From positions 1 through 36,047 of the forward strand of contig NCBI01000024.1 of assembly GCA_002255365.1 (NCBI GenBank): 36,047 bases of DNA, given 5' to 3'. The stretch's first letter is position 1. The number at the start of each line of letters is the position of its first letter. Both the position numbers and the translations under genes were made by a program. The notes beneath the pieces were generated by a model. That model had not been told where the DNA came from. It worked only from the letters and a program-made list of their open reading frames with translations, and did no database searches. Positions 7,487-15,224 of the stretch are shown here, in pieces. Origin of the DNA: Chromatiales bacterium 21-64-14. GTDB taxonomy: Bacteria > Pseudomonadota > Gammaproteobacteria > 21-64-14.

Positions 7487-8674
7487 ATGCGGATACTGTT
7501 CTGCAATTTTGAATATCCGCCGCTGGGCGGCGGTGGGGGTGTCATTACCGCGTTGCTGGCTGAGGAATTGGCCAAGACCCATCAGGTTACAGTCCTTACG
7601 TCGCGGGCCGACGGGCTTGCGCCGGATGCCATCGAAGCGGGGGTTCGGGTCATGCGTGTACCGGTCCTGTTGCGCCGGAACCGTTCCACCGCGAGCTTTA
7701 TCTCGATGTTCGGGTACATGCTTACTGGGGCTCGGGCGGGGAAGGCCCTGTTGCGGTCCGGGGGGGTCGACATCATCAATACCCACTTCGTATTGCCGTC
7801 GGGTCCGGTAGGTGCGTCGCTTGCGCGTTTCTCGGGGGCCCCCAACGTCCTTTCGGTCCACGGTGGCGACCTGTATGACCCGAGCAAATGGACCTCACCC
7901 CACCGCCATGGTCCACTGCGCGCCTGGGTCCGGCGGCTGCTGGTCGCGGCGGACCGAGTCGTTGGGCAGTCCCACAACACCTTGGACAACATGCGTCGCA
8001 TTTATACGGAACGTAGCTCGCCAGCACTTATCCCGTTGGGCATCCGCCGTCCTCCCGACGGTGTGGCGCTCCGGAGCGACTATGGCGTGGGAAGGGACGA
8101 TTTCCTGTTGGTTACGGTTGGCAGGTTGGTCGGGCGCAAGGCTATCGACCAGCTGATCACGTTGTTGCCTGCTTTAGGAGCAGGGTCAGTAAAGCTGCTG
8201 GTAATCGGGGAGGGTCCACACCTAGGCGAACTGCGCGCCCAGGCCGACGCGTTGGGTGTTGCAGGGCGCATCCAGTTCCTGGGGCATCTCGGTGAAATGG
8301 AAAAATTCTCCGTACTACGGATGGCGGATCTGTTCGTATCCACGAGCCAGCATGAGGGATTCGGACTGGTGTTTCTGGAAGCCATGGCTTGCCGCCTGCC
8401 GGTAGTGTGCTATGACCATGGCGGGCAGACGGATTTCCTGACGGATGGAGAAACGGGAGGTGTGGTCACCCTCAACGACCTGCGTGCCTTTGGTGATCGC
8501 TGCCGGCAGTTTATCGAGCAACGCGAGCTGACGGCTCGGGTGGGGGCTGCGAATGCTCGCCGGGTCGAGGAGTTCTTTATCGACCAATGCGCTGCCCGGT
8601 ATGAATCGCTGTTTCAGGAGGTAATCGAGGAGCGTCGCGTCCAACCCAATGGCGGGCCGTCGCAACGTGGTTGA
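7487..8674 (+). CDS. Glycosyltransferase family 4 (GT-B fold)
   Basis: A 395-residue retaining glycosyltransferase. The N-terminus MRILFCNFEYPPLGGGGGV carries the Gly-rich acceptor-side loop that follows the first strand in GT4 enzymes, then SVHGGDLYDPSKW. The donor-binding half has LVTVGRLVGRKAID, LLVIGEGPHLGEL, IQFLGHL and the E-x7-E motif EGFGLVFLE (E290 and E298) in a segment continuing AMACRLPVVCYDHGGQTDFL. It would add a sugar to the lipid-linked glycan at the cytoplasmic membrane. It is the first gene of a same-strand run with asnB (46 bp downstream) and the two GT2 genes, probably one operon. The ATG start matches the family's N-terminal strand; the ribosome site is weak. The sugar specificity is unknown. 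Confidence 0.9.
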   Translation: MRILFCNFEYPPLGGGGGVITALLAEELAKTHQVTVLTSRADGLAPDAIEAGVRVMRVPVLLRRNRSTASFISMFGYMLTGARAGKALLRSGGVDIINTHFVLPSGPVGASLARFSGAPNVLSVHGGDLYDPSKWTSPHRHGPLRAWVRRLLVAADRVVGQSHNTLDNMRRIYTERSSPALIPLGIRRPPDGVALRSDYGVGRDDFLLVTVGRLVGRKAIDQLITLLPALGAGSVKLLVIGEGPHLGELRAQADALGVAGRIQFLGHLGEMEKFSVLRMADLFVSTSQHEGFGLVFLEAMACRLPVVCYDHGGQTDFLTDGETGGVVTLNDLRAFGDRCRQFIEQRELTARVGAANARRVEEFFIDQCAARYESLFQEVIEERRVQPNGGPSQRG

Positions 8675-8720
8675 AGAGCTCGGCGCGTGCTCTCGCGCTG
8701 GGCCTGGGGGTTAGAATCGG

Positions 8721-10664
8721 ATGTGCGGGATTGCGGGAATCGTCGGCGGGTCGCGCTGCGGTCGCGATGGGGTCGGACGCATGTTGGATGCGCTGCGCCA
8801 CCGCGGGCCTGACGACGAGGGACTCCATCTTGCGGAGGGCGTTGCCTTGGGGCAGCGGCGGCTTTCGATCATCGACCTGGAAGGAGGGCATCAGCCGATT
8901 GCGAACGAGGATCAGACCCTCTGGCTGGTGTGCAACGGGGAAATCTACAACTACCGCGAATTGCGGAAAGAACTCGAGGCAGCGGGTCATCGGTTCTCGA
9001 CCCAGTCCGATTCTGAGGTGATTCTGCACCTGTACGAGTCTGTGGGTGAACGTTGCGTGGGTCGTCTGCGCGGTATGTTTGCATTCGCAATCTGGGATGC
9101 TAGGCGGCGTACCCTGTTCGCGGCCCGGGATCGACTCGGACAGAAGCCCCTATTCTATGCGCAGCGTGGTCAGGAGTTCATCTTCGCATCGGAAATCAAG
9201 GCGTTACTGGCTTTCGATCCGGCGCTCGCGGTGCTGGATGAGGCATCACTCGATCAGTATCTGACGTTGCGGTTGATCGCTGCACCAAACAGCATGTTCC
9301 GGGCAATTCACAAGCTGCCGCCAGCCCACACCTTGCTGCTCGGAGCGCATGGTAGAGCAAACGTGTCCCGTTACTGGGACCTCGAATACGAACCCAAGCT
9401 CCAGGGCACCGAGGACGATATGGTAGATGCCCTGGAGGCGGAGATCATCGAAGCACTGCGCCTACACGTTGTCAGCGACGTCCCGGTCGGTGCGTTTCTG
9501 AGCGGCGGTATGGATTCTACGCTGATTGTCGCTATGTTGATGAAGCACGGAATCGCAGATTCCTTAGAGACTTTTTCGATGGGACTCCCGTACCAGCGTT
9601 TCAACGAGGCGCCGTATGCGCGGATGGTCGCAGAGCGATACGGGACCGTGCATCATGAACGCGTGGTCGAACCCTCGCTGTTGGAGACCCTTCCGGCGTT
9701 GGTGTGGCATCTGGACGAGCCATCCGATCCATTGTCCGTATGCATGTACGCGATCTCCGCGATGGCTCGTGAACGTGTCAAGGTGGTACTTGGCGGGGAT
9801 GGTGGCGATGAGCTTTTCGGTGGCTACGATCGTTATTACGGCAACCGTTATGCCGAGGTCTACGCGCTTATCCCTCGGGTAGTACGTCGTTATGGCATCG
9901 GTCCACTGTTGCGTATCATCCCGGACGGACGCTGGTATAAGAGCGCTGCGCACCAGGCGAAGTGGCTGCACCGATTGTCGTTTCTGGAGGGTGGTGAGCG
10001 CTACGCCAAAAGTCTGGGATATTTCTATTTCGACGCGCCGTCGCGGCTGGAGTTGTACGGACCGGGAATGGTGTCCGCGTTGCAGGGCGATCCGGAGGGG
10101 GCGATACGGATTCCCTATTCCGAGGCTAGGGCCGCAGATCCCGTGGATCGAATGCTGTACGCCGACAGCCGGGTGCGGCTGCCGGATCACCCGGTGATGA
10201 TCCTTGACCGGATGACCATGGCGCACGGCTTGGAGGCCCGCAGCCCGTTGATGGACCATGGCCTGGCGGAATTTGCGGCGCGCTTGCCGGTATCACTCAA
10301 GGTGCGTGGTAGATCGCTGCGCTATATCCAGGCACGGCTCGCCGAGCGTTATCTCCCGCGCGCTGTACTGCAGCGTCCTAAACAAGGATTCTCTTCGGCG
10401 TTGCCCTACATGCTGGCTACCCAGTACCGCGCGCTGTTTGGACTGTTTCTGCGCAAATCACATCTGGCTAGGGACGGGCTGTTTTGCCAGGGGCCAATCG
10501 ACAACCTCGTTCAGGAACACCTTTCGGGGGCGGCCGATCATGGTAACCGCCTGTGGTTGTTGCTCAACAGCGAGGTATGGTACCGGATGCGGATCGAAGG
10601 GGAGTCGCGGAATGACCTCGCTGAGCGAATCCGCGGTGTGGATACTGCACGAGACGCGGCATGA
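8721..10664 (+). CDS. asnB: Glutamine-hydrolysing asparagine synthetase-type amidotransferase
   Basis: A 647-residue class II glutamine amidotransferase fused to an AMP-forming synthetase domain. Cys2 in MCGIAGIVG is the N-terminal nucleophile after Met removal, and RHRGPDDEG, RRLSIIDL and CNGEIYNYREL follow as in the glutaminase domain (about residues 1-210). The synthetase domain (about 240-600) has the PP-loop SGGMDST starting at residue 261 and GGDGGDELFGGYDRYY. The product is classically asparagine from aspartate and glutamine. In surface-glycan loci, relatives of this length amidate uronic acids or other carboxylates (WbpS-like enzymes in O-antigen clusters), and that role is more likely here given the two GT2 genes overlapping downstream. 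The 3' end overlaps the next gene by ATGA. A ribosome site of the form GGGGGTTAG lies upstream of the ATG. Confidence 0.9.
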   Translation: MCGIAGIVGGSRCGRDGVGRMLDALRHRGPDDEGLHLAEGVALGQRRLSIIDLEGGHQPIANEDQTLWLVCNGEIYNYRELRKELEAAGHRFSTQSDSEVILHLYESVGERCVGRLRGMFAFAIWDARRRTLFAARDRLGQKPLFYAQRGQEFIFASEIKALLAFDPALAVLDEASLDQYLTLRLIAAPNSMFRAIHKLPPAHTLLLGAHGRANVSRYWDLEYEPKLQGTEDDMVDALEAEIIEALRLHVVSDVPVGAFLSGGMDSTLIVAMLMKHGIADSLETFSMGLPYQRFNEAPYARMVAERYGTVHHERVVEPSLLETLPALVWHLDEPSDPLSVCMYAISAMARERVKVVLGGDGGDELFGGYDRYYGNRYAEVYALIPRVVRRYGIGPLLRIIPDGRWYKSAAHQAKWLHRLSFLEGGERYAKSLGYFYFDAPSRLELYGPGMVSALQGDPEGAIRIPYSEARAADPVDRMLYADSRVRLPDHPVMILDRMTMAHGLEARSPLMDHGLAEFAARLPVSLKVRGRSLRYIQARLAERYLPRAVLQRPKQGFSSALPYMLATQYRALFGLFLRKSHLARDGLFCQGPIDNLVQEHLSGAADHGNRLWLLLNSEVWYRMRIEGESRNDLAERIRGVDTARDAA

Positions 10665-11698
10665 TCGGAACAGTCAGTAAGATGCCGATAGCCGTGAGCG
10701 CGCAGGCGCTGGGCGGCGGGATAGCGGCGGCTATCCCAGTGGATCTGTCGATCGTGGTGCCTTTTTTTAATGAGGAGGAGAACGTGCGGCCGCAGTACGA
10801 GCGTATCGTAGCGGCCCTAGACCGACTGACGCTGCGAAGTCAGCTGGTGTTTGTGGACGACGGCAGTGGTGATCGGACTTGGGAGGAGTTACGAGCCGTC
10901 GCAGCGCAGGATCCACGCGTACGGGCGATCCGGTTTCGTCGGAATTATGGACAGACGGCAGCTATGGCAGCGGGCATCGAATACGCGGACGGCGCGATCC
11001 TCATGACCATGGATGGGGATCTGCAGAACGATCCGGACGATATTCCACGATTCCTGGAGATGCTCGACAAAGGGTACGACGTCGTGGTCGGGTGGCGCTT
11101 TCATCGACAAGATCGACTCCTGACCCGCAAGATTCCATCACAAGTCGCAAATTGGCTAATCGGAAAGGTTACGGGCGTTCCGATACATGACAACGGATGC
11201 TCGCTCAAGGCGTATCGTGCTGTACTTATCAAGATGATCCCACTCTACTCCGAGATGCACCGGTTCATTCCGGCTATGGCGAGCCTGGCTGGCGCACAAA
11301 TCGCGGAAATTCCCGTGAACCATTTTCCGCGCCGTTATGGGGAATCCAAGTACGGCTTGTCACGTATCTACCGCGTGTTGCTGGATCTGGTCACGATCAA
11401 GACACTGTTGTCCTCGGTAGACCGGCCGCTACTATGGTTTGGGGCCATCGCGGGCGGGAGTTTAGTGATCAGCGTGGGCGCGCTGTTAGCGGCCTTGCTG
11501 GACCCATGGGCGCTTCACGGGAGCCCGGTGTTGATATCCATGGGAATCAGCCTACTGTTCGGTGCCGAGGCGGCCTTTATGATGTTCTCTGGCGTGTTTA
11601 GCGAACTTGTTTATCGGACTGGCGACGTGCAGATCGAGAAACTTTCGGAGGTAACTGCCGAGGTGTTTGAAGTTACGCCGGTTGGGGGTGGCAGGTGA
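10661..11698 (+). CDS. Glycosyltransferase family 2, DPM1/GtrB-like with C-terminal membrane helices
   Basis: A 345-residue inverting glycosyltransferase of the polyprenyl-phosphate sugar synthase type, which makes undecaprenyl-phosphate-linked hexose from a nucleotide sugar. The GT-A domain starts at LSIVVPFFNEEENV, with LVFVDDGSGDRTWEEL and RRNYGQTAAMAAGIEYADG. The metal-binding motif is intact: D118-G-D120 in MTMDGDLQNDPDDIP. GCSLKAYR and RRYGESKYGLSRIYR are the usual later motifs. Two C-terminal membrane segments follow (about residues 265-288 and 296-320), as in GtrB-like enzymes. It starts at ATG 10661 inside the asnB stop and overlaps the next GT2 gene by GTGA, so the three genes are translationally coupled. 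Its product would be a donor for the GT39-like enzyme or a periplasmic transferase (inference). Confidence 0.88.
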   Translation: MIGTVSKMPIAVSAQALGGGIAAAIPVDLSIVVPFFNEEENVRPQYERIVAALDRLTLRSQLVFVDDGSGDRTWEELRAVAAQDPRVRAIRFRRNYGQTAAMAAGIEYADGAILMTMDGDLQNDPDDIPRFLEMLDKGYDVVVGWRFHRQDRLLTRKIPSQVANWLIGKVTGVPIHDNGCSLKAYRAVLIKMIPLYSEMHRFIPAMASLAGAQIAEIPVNHFPRRYGESKYGLSRIYRVLLDLVTIKTLLSSVDRPLLWFGAIAGGSLVISVGALLAALLDPWALHGSPVLISMGISLLFGAEAAFMMFSGVFSELVYRTGDVQIEKLSEVTAEVFEVTPVGGGR

Positions 11699-12639
11699 AC
11701 ATGGATGGTCGACCCATGGTTTCGGCCATCATCCCTGTGACAGAACGCTTTGATAACGTCCGGGATCTGTATCTCCGTTATCGGGATGCCCTACGCGAGA
11801 GTGGGCTGGATTTTGAAATCACCTACGTACTCGACGGACGCTATCCTGACGTGTTAGGGGAATTGAAGGAACTATTGCATGACGGGGAGCAGCTACGGGT
11901 CATTGCGTTGTCGCGGTCCTTCGGCGAGGCGACGGCCATCATGGTCGGTTTTAACCACTCGCGCGGTGAATGGATACTCACGCTTCCCGCCTACGAACAA
12001 ATCGAGCCGTCCGGGATTCCAACGTTGATAGCCGGCCTGCGGGAGCACGACTTTGTTGCGGCACGGCGCTGGCCACGCATTGATTCGCGGTTCAACCGGC
12101 TCCAGGCAGCCGGTTTCCACTTCTTTCTCAACCGGATCACCGGATTGCGCTTTCACGACATGGGTTGTGGGGCGCGGGCCTTCAAACGGCGTGTGCTGGA
12201 AGAGATTACACTGTACGGAGACCAGCACCGCTTTCTACCGGTACTCGCTTTTCGTCAGGGGTTCCGGGTCCGCGAGATTGATATTCCACAATCACCCCGG
12301 GATGCCCACAAACGGCTCTATGGATTCGGGGTGTATCTGCGGCGTTTACTGGACATGCTGTCAGTGTTTTTTCTCACTAAATTCACCAAGAAGCCATTGC
12401 GGTTTTTCGGGTTGCTCGGGTCTGCGGTATTCGCCCTGGGTGCCGCACTGGTGGTGTACCTGGTTGCCGATCGATTTCTCGACAATACGTCACTGTCCAA
12501 TCGCCCGTTGTTGCTGTTGGCGTCGTTGTTGGTCGTCCTCGGCATCCAGATCTTCGCCATCGGGTTGGTCGGCGAGATCATTATCTTCAGCCATGCAAAA
12601 GATATCAAAGACTACACCATTGATGAGATCATCAACTAG
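11695..12639 (+). CDS. GT2-fold protein lacking the DxD motif, partner of the preceding GT2
   Basis: A 314-residue protein with the same architecture as its upstream neighbour: an N-terminal GT-A domain beginning VSAIIPVTERFDNV and two C-terminal membrane helices (about residues 233-256 and 266-292). It is collinear with that neighbour over RVIALSRSFGEATAIMVGFNHSRG, DMGCGARAFKRR and KRLYGFGVYLRRLLDML. Where GT2 enzymes have the metal-binding DxD (MDGD in the upstream gene), this one reads LPAYEQIEPSG (P98-A99-Y100-E101). The first nucleotide-binding Asp pair (VDDGSGD upstream) reads VLDGRYPD. It may therefore be a non-catalytic or altered subunit of a heteromeric transferase. The GTG start at 11695 overlaps the preceding stop; an ATG at 11701 is an alternative. 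It is the last gene of the glycan run. Confidence 0.8.
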   Translation: MNMDGRPMVSAIIPVTERFDNVRDLYLRYRDALRESGLDFEITYVLDGRYPDVLGELKELLHDGEQLRVIALSRSFGEATAIMVGFNHSRGEWILTLPAYEQIEPSGIPTLIAGLREHDFVAARRWPRIDSRFNRLQAAGFHFFLNRITGLRFHDMGCGARAFKRRVLEEITLYGDQHRFLPVLAFRQGFRVREIDIPQSPRDAHKRLYGFGVYLRRLLDMLSVFFLTKFTKKPLRFFGLLGSAVFALGAALVVYLVADRFLDNTSLSNRPLLLLASLLVVLGIQIFAIGLVGEIIIFSHAKDIKDYTIDEIIN

Positions 12640-12651
12640 AAAGGCGCGTAG

Positions 12652-12706
12652 CGTTGCTGGATGAACCCGCGCGATAGGGGTATCACCTGTCGGCTCATCA
12701 GCAACG
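12652..12706. terminator. Stem-loop between convergent genes
   Basis: CGTTGCTG (12652-12659) pairs with CAGCAACG (12699-12706). After one unpaired G, ATGA (12661-12664) pairs with TCAT (12695-12698), giving 12 bp around a 30-nt loop. It sits between the ends of the GT2-like gene (12639) and the EAL-protein gene (12698), slightly entering the latter. Neither side has a T-tract. A shared transcript-end structure is plausible. Confidence 0.35.
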
Positions 12707-14761
12707 GGCGCGGCCATCAAGCAGGCGTGGAATGACCTCGTCCGGTGGAAGAGGACGGCCGGTCAGATACCCCTGAGCGGCATCACAATGGTAGCGCCGC
12801 AGGTACTCCAGCTGGCGATCGGTTTCCACGCCCTCAGCGATTACGGGTAATTTCATGCTGTGTGCGAGTGCGATGATGGTGGTAACGATTGCGGTGTCGT
12901 CGGCGTCGTCCGGGATACCGTGGATAAAGGATCGGTCGATCTTGAGGGTGTGGATGGGGAAGCGTTTCAGATAGTTCAGGGACGAATACCCGATGCCGAA
13001 GTCGTCCATTGCCAGCTGAATACCCATCCCGTTTAGCGTTTGTAGCACCTCGATTGCGTGCTCTGGGTCCTGCATGATGCTCTCGGTGATCTCCAATTGG
13101 ATGCAGCAGGCTGGGACCTGGTACTCAATCAGGATATCCTCCAGCAGGTGGATCAATGCCGGGTCGTTGAATTGGCGTATCGATAGGTTAATGGCGACTG
13201 GAACCGAGGTGGGCACACCAGCTGTTTGCCACGCGAGGCGTGCGCGACACGCGGCTCGCAGGGTCCACTCACCCACCGCAACGATGAGGCCGGTTTCTTC
13301 CAGGAGTGGAATGAACTGCGAGGGGGATACGGTGCCAAATTCAGGATGCCGCCAGCGAATGAGCGCTTCCGCTCCCGTCACTGCGCCAGTGGCGATATCC
13401 ACTTGCGGTTGGTAGTACAGGACGAATTCGTTGCGATCCAATGCGCGACGTAGATGGGTTTCGAAGCTCAGCCGTTCGAGTGCCTTGGCGTTCATGTTCG
13501 CGGTATAGAACAAATAATTGTTACGGCCGCGGTCCTTGGCACGGTACATTGCGGTGTCGGCATTGCGTAGCAGGGTGAGGGCGTCTTGACCGTCCTGTGG
13601 GTGGACGGTAATGCCTATACTCCCTGTTACGAACAGTTCATGACCGAAAGGCGCGAAGGGCGAGTCGAGTGCCGTCAGTATCGTAGCGGCGAGGGGCGCT
13701 ACTTCGTTCGGATTGGTGATATCTTCGATCAGAAACGCGAATTCATCGCCGCCGCGCGCCGTGCGCGCCAAACGCGCGGCGATCTCCTGCAAAAGCCGGT
13801 CGCCGACATCATGCGCCAGGGTCTCGTTGATGAGCTTGAAGCGATCAAGGTCCAGAAGCAGGACGACGACCATGCGGTTGTGGGCGCGCGCGCGGTAGAT
13901 GGCTTGTTGCAGGCGGTCGATGAATAGGGCCCGGTTGGGAAGACTTGTGAGGGCATCGTGATGGGCGAGATGACTTAAGCGCGCTTCCGCCTGTTTGCGC
14001 TGGCTGATGTCCTCTAGACTTCCCTCATTATACAGGGTGTCGCCGTTCGGGCCGGCCACTTTGTGGGCGTGCAGTTCGCACCAGACCATCGTTCCGTCGA
14101 AGCGGCGGAGTTGGAGCGGGTAGGCGCGTACGGCGGTGGTGCTGCTCAACTTCAAGCGCAGGCGTTCGAGGTCTTGATCCCGTGCGAACCACTCGGCCAT
14201 GGGTGTGTCCAGTATCGCTTGGCGGCTGCGATAGCCCAGAATATCGATCATGGCGGGGTTGGCGTCGAGTATGTTTCCGTCCGGCGTGGACCGGAACAGA
14301 CCGATAGGGACGCCGTCGAACAGACTTTGGTAGCGGGTCTCGGCTTCGCGTACGGCCTCTATGCGCCGGGCCTGTTCCAAGGCCGAGCGGACCGCAGCGG
14401 GCATCCGCGTGACATGCTTGGCGGACTTCAGAACATAATCGCTCAGTCCCGCCTTCATGGCTTGTACCGCCACCTCCTCGCTACCTGTGGCGGTGAACAT
14501 GATGACCGGACAAGCGGGTTGGTTCTCCTTTACGGTGTTCAGGATCGTGAGTCCGTCGCTCCAGCGTAGTTGGTAGTCGGTGATCACCAGGTCCCACCGC
14601 GCTGCGTTCAGTGCCGCGCGAAACTGGTTCTCATCGTGTATTTGTTCCACGTGGAGGGAGGAGAATTCCCGCTGCAGAGTACGGATAACCAGGGCGCGGT
14701 CGTCGGGATCGTCGTCGATCAGCAGGAGGCGGAGGATGGGTGATTCGGGGAGGTTTGGCAT
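12698..14761 (-). CDS. REC-PAS-GGDEF-EAL protein, probable c-di-GMP phosphodiesterase
   Basis: A 687-residue signalling protein. Domains in order: receiver (about 10-125, acidic pocket IDDDPDD, phospho-acceptor D62 in ITDYQL), PAS (about 140-255), GGDEF (about 258-420) and EAL (about 430-680). The EAL domain keeps its catalytic set: E465-A-L, N525, E557, D586-D587, K607 and E643 in IAEGVET. It should hydrolyse c-di-GMP to pGpG. The GGDEF signature is present (337-341), but the text before it is RLARTARGGDEF: roughly ten residues that normally separate the helix from the signature are absent, including the RxxD inhibitory site. The cyclase domain is therefore probably inactive or only allosteric. 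It is the last gene of a minus-strand operon, starting 13 bp after the response-regulator gene ends, and should receive phosphate from the upstream kinase. Confidence 0.88.
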   Translation of the reverse strand: MPNLPESPILRLLLIDDDPDDRALVIRTLQREFSSLHVEQIHDENQFRAALNAARWDLVITDYQLRWSDGLTILNTVKENQPACPVIMFTATGSEEVAVQAMKAGLSDYVLKSAKHVTRMPAAVRSALEQARRIEAVREAETRYQSLFDGVPIGLFRSTPDGNILDANPAMIDILGYRSRQAILDTPMAEWFARDQDLERLRLKLSSTTAVRAYPLQLRRFDGTMVWCELHAHKVAGPNGDTLYNEGSLEDISQRKQAEARLSHLAHHDALTSLPNRALFIDRLQQAIYRARAHNRMVVVLLLDLDRFKLINETLAHDVGDRLLQEIAARLARTARGGDEFAFLIEDITNPNEVAPLAATILTALDSPFAPFGHELFVTGSIGITVHPQDGQDALTLLRNADTAMYRAKDRGRNNYLFYTANMNAKALERLSFETHLRRALDRNEFVLYYQPQVDIATGAVTGAEALIRWRHPEFGTVSPSQFIPLLEETGLIVAVGEWTLRAACRARLAWQTAGVPTSVPVAINLSIRQFNDPALIHLLEDILIEYQVPACCIQLEITESIMQDPEHAIEVLQTLNGMGIQLAMDDFGIGYSSLNYLKRFPIHTLKIDRSFIHGIPDDADDTAIVTTIIALAHSMKLPVIAEGVETDRQLEYLRRYHCDAAQGYLTGRPLPPDEVIPRLLDGRARC

Positions 14762-14774
14762 GACAGGCCCCGGA

Positions 14775-15224
14775 TCAGTTTCCGAGTCCCGGCGGCTCGT
14801 TCAGTATCAACCAGTACAGGTTGAGCGTCTTGACGATATCCAGTAAAGCTTCAAAGGCCACTGGCTTCACCAGATAGGAATTGGCGCCCAGATCGTAAGC
14901 ACGGTTCACGTCGGCGTGATCCCGGGACGAGGTTAGGACCACCACTGGGAGCCGGCGCAGCCCGGGTTGTTCCCGTACCCAGTCGATTACTTCCAGCCCG
15001 GACTTTCGGGGTAACTTTAGATCCAACAGCATCAACACGGGTAGCGGGTACTGGTGCCGATCGGTATAGCGTCCCCTTCCTGCGAGGTAGGCCACCGCCT
15101 CCTCGCCGTCCTCCAAGACTTGGATGGGATTCGCCAAGTTGGCGCTTCGGAATGCACGCTGGATGAGAAAGATGTCATTGGGGTCGTCCTCGACTAGGAG
15201 GATCGTATGATCCTTGGCATTCAT
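14775..15224 (-). CDS. Single-domain response regulator (Rcp1-like)
   Basis: A 149-residue stand-alone receiver. It begins TILLVEDDPNDIFLIQRAF, with the acidic pocket ED-D. The phospho-acceptor Asp lies in VLMLLDLKLPRKSG, the conserved Thr/Ser in VVVLTSSRD and the Lys in SYLVKPVAFEAL. The insert before the phospho-acceptor (AYLAGRGRYTDRHQYPLP) and the overall form match the Rcp1-type regulators that accompany phytochrome-like kinases. No output domain is present, so it acts by protein contact or as a phosphorelay intermediate. It overlaps the kinase gene by 4 bp (ATGA at 15221-15224) and is followed after 13 bp by the REC-PAS-GGDEF-EAL gene, which implies co-translation and a shared pathway. 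Confidence 0.9.
   Translation of the reverse strand: MNAKDHTILLVEDDPNDIFLIQRAFRSANLANPIQVLEDGEEAVAYLAGRGRYTDRHQYPLPVLMLLDLKLPRKSGLEVIDWVREQPGLRRLPVVVLTSSRDHADVNRAYDLGANSYLVKPVAFEALLDIVKTLNLYWLILNEPPGLGN

Noticed and set aside
13730..13760. GGDEF signature taken as an active diguanylate cyclase
   Set aside because: The segment before the signature is shortened and the RxxD site is missing, while the EAL set is complete, so phosphodiesterase is the better call.
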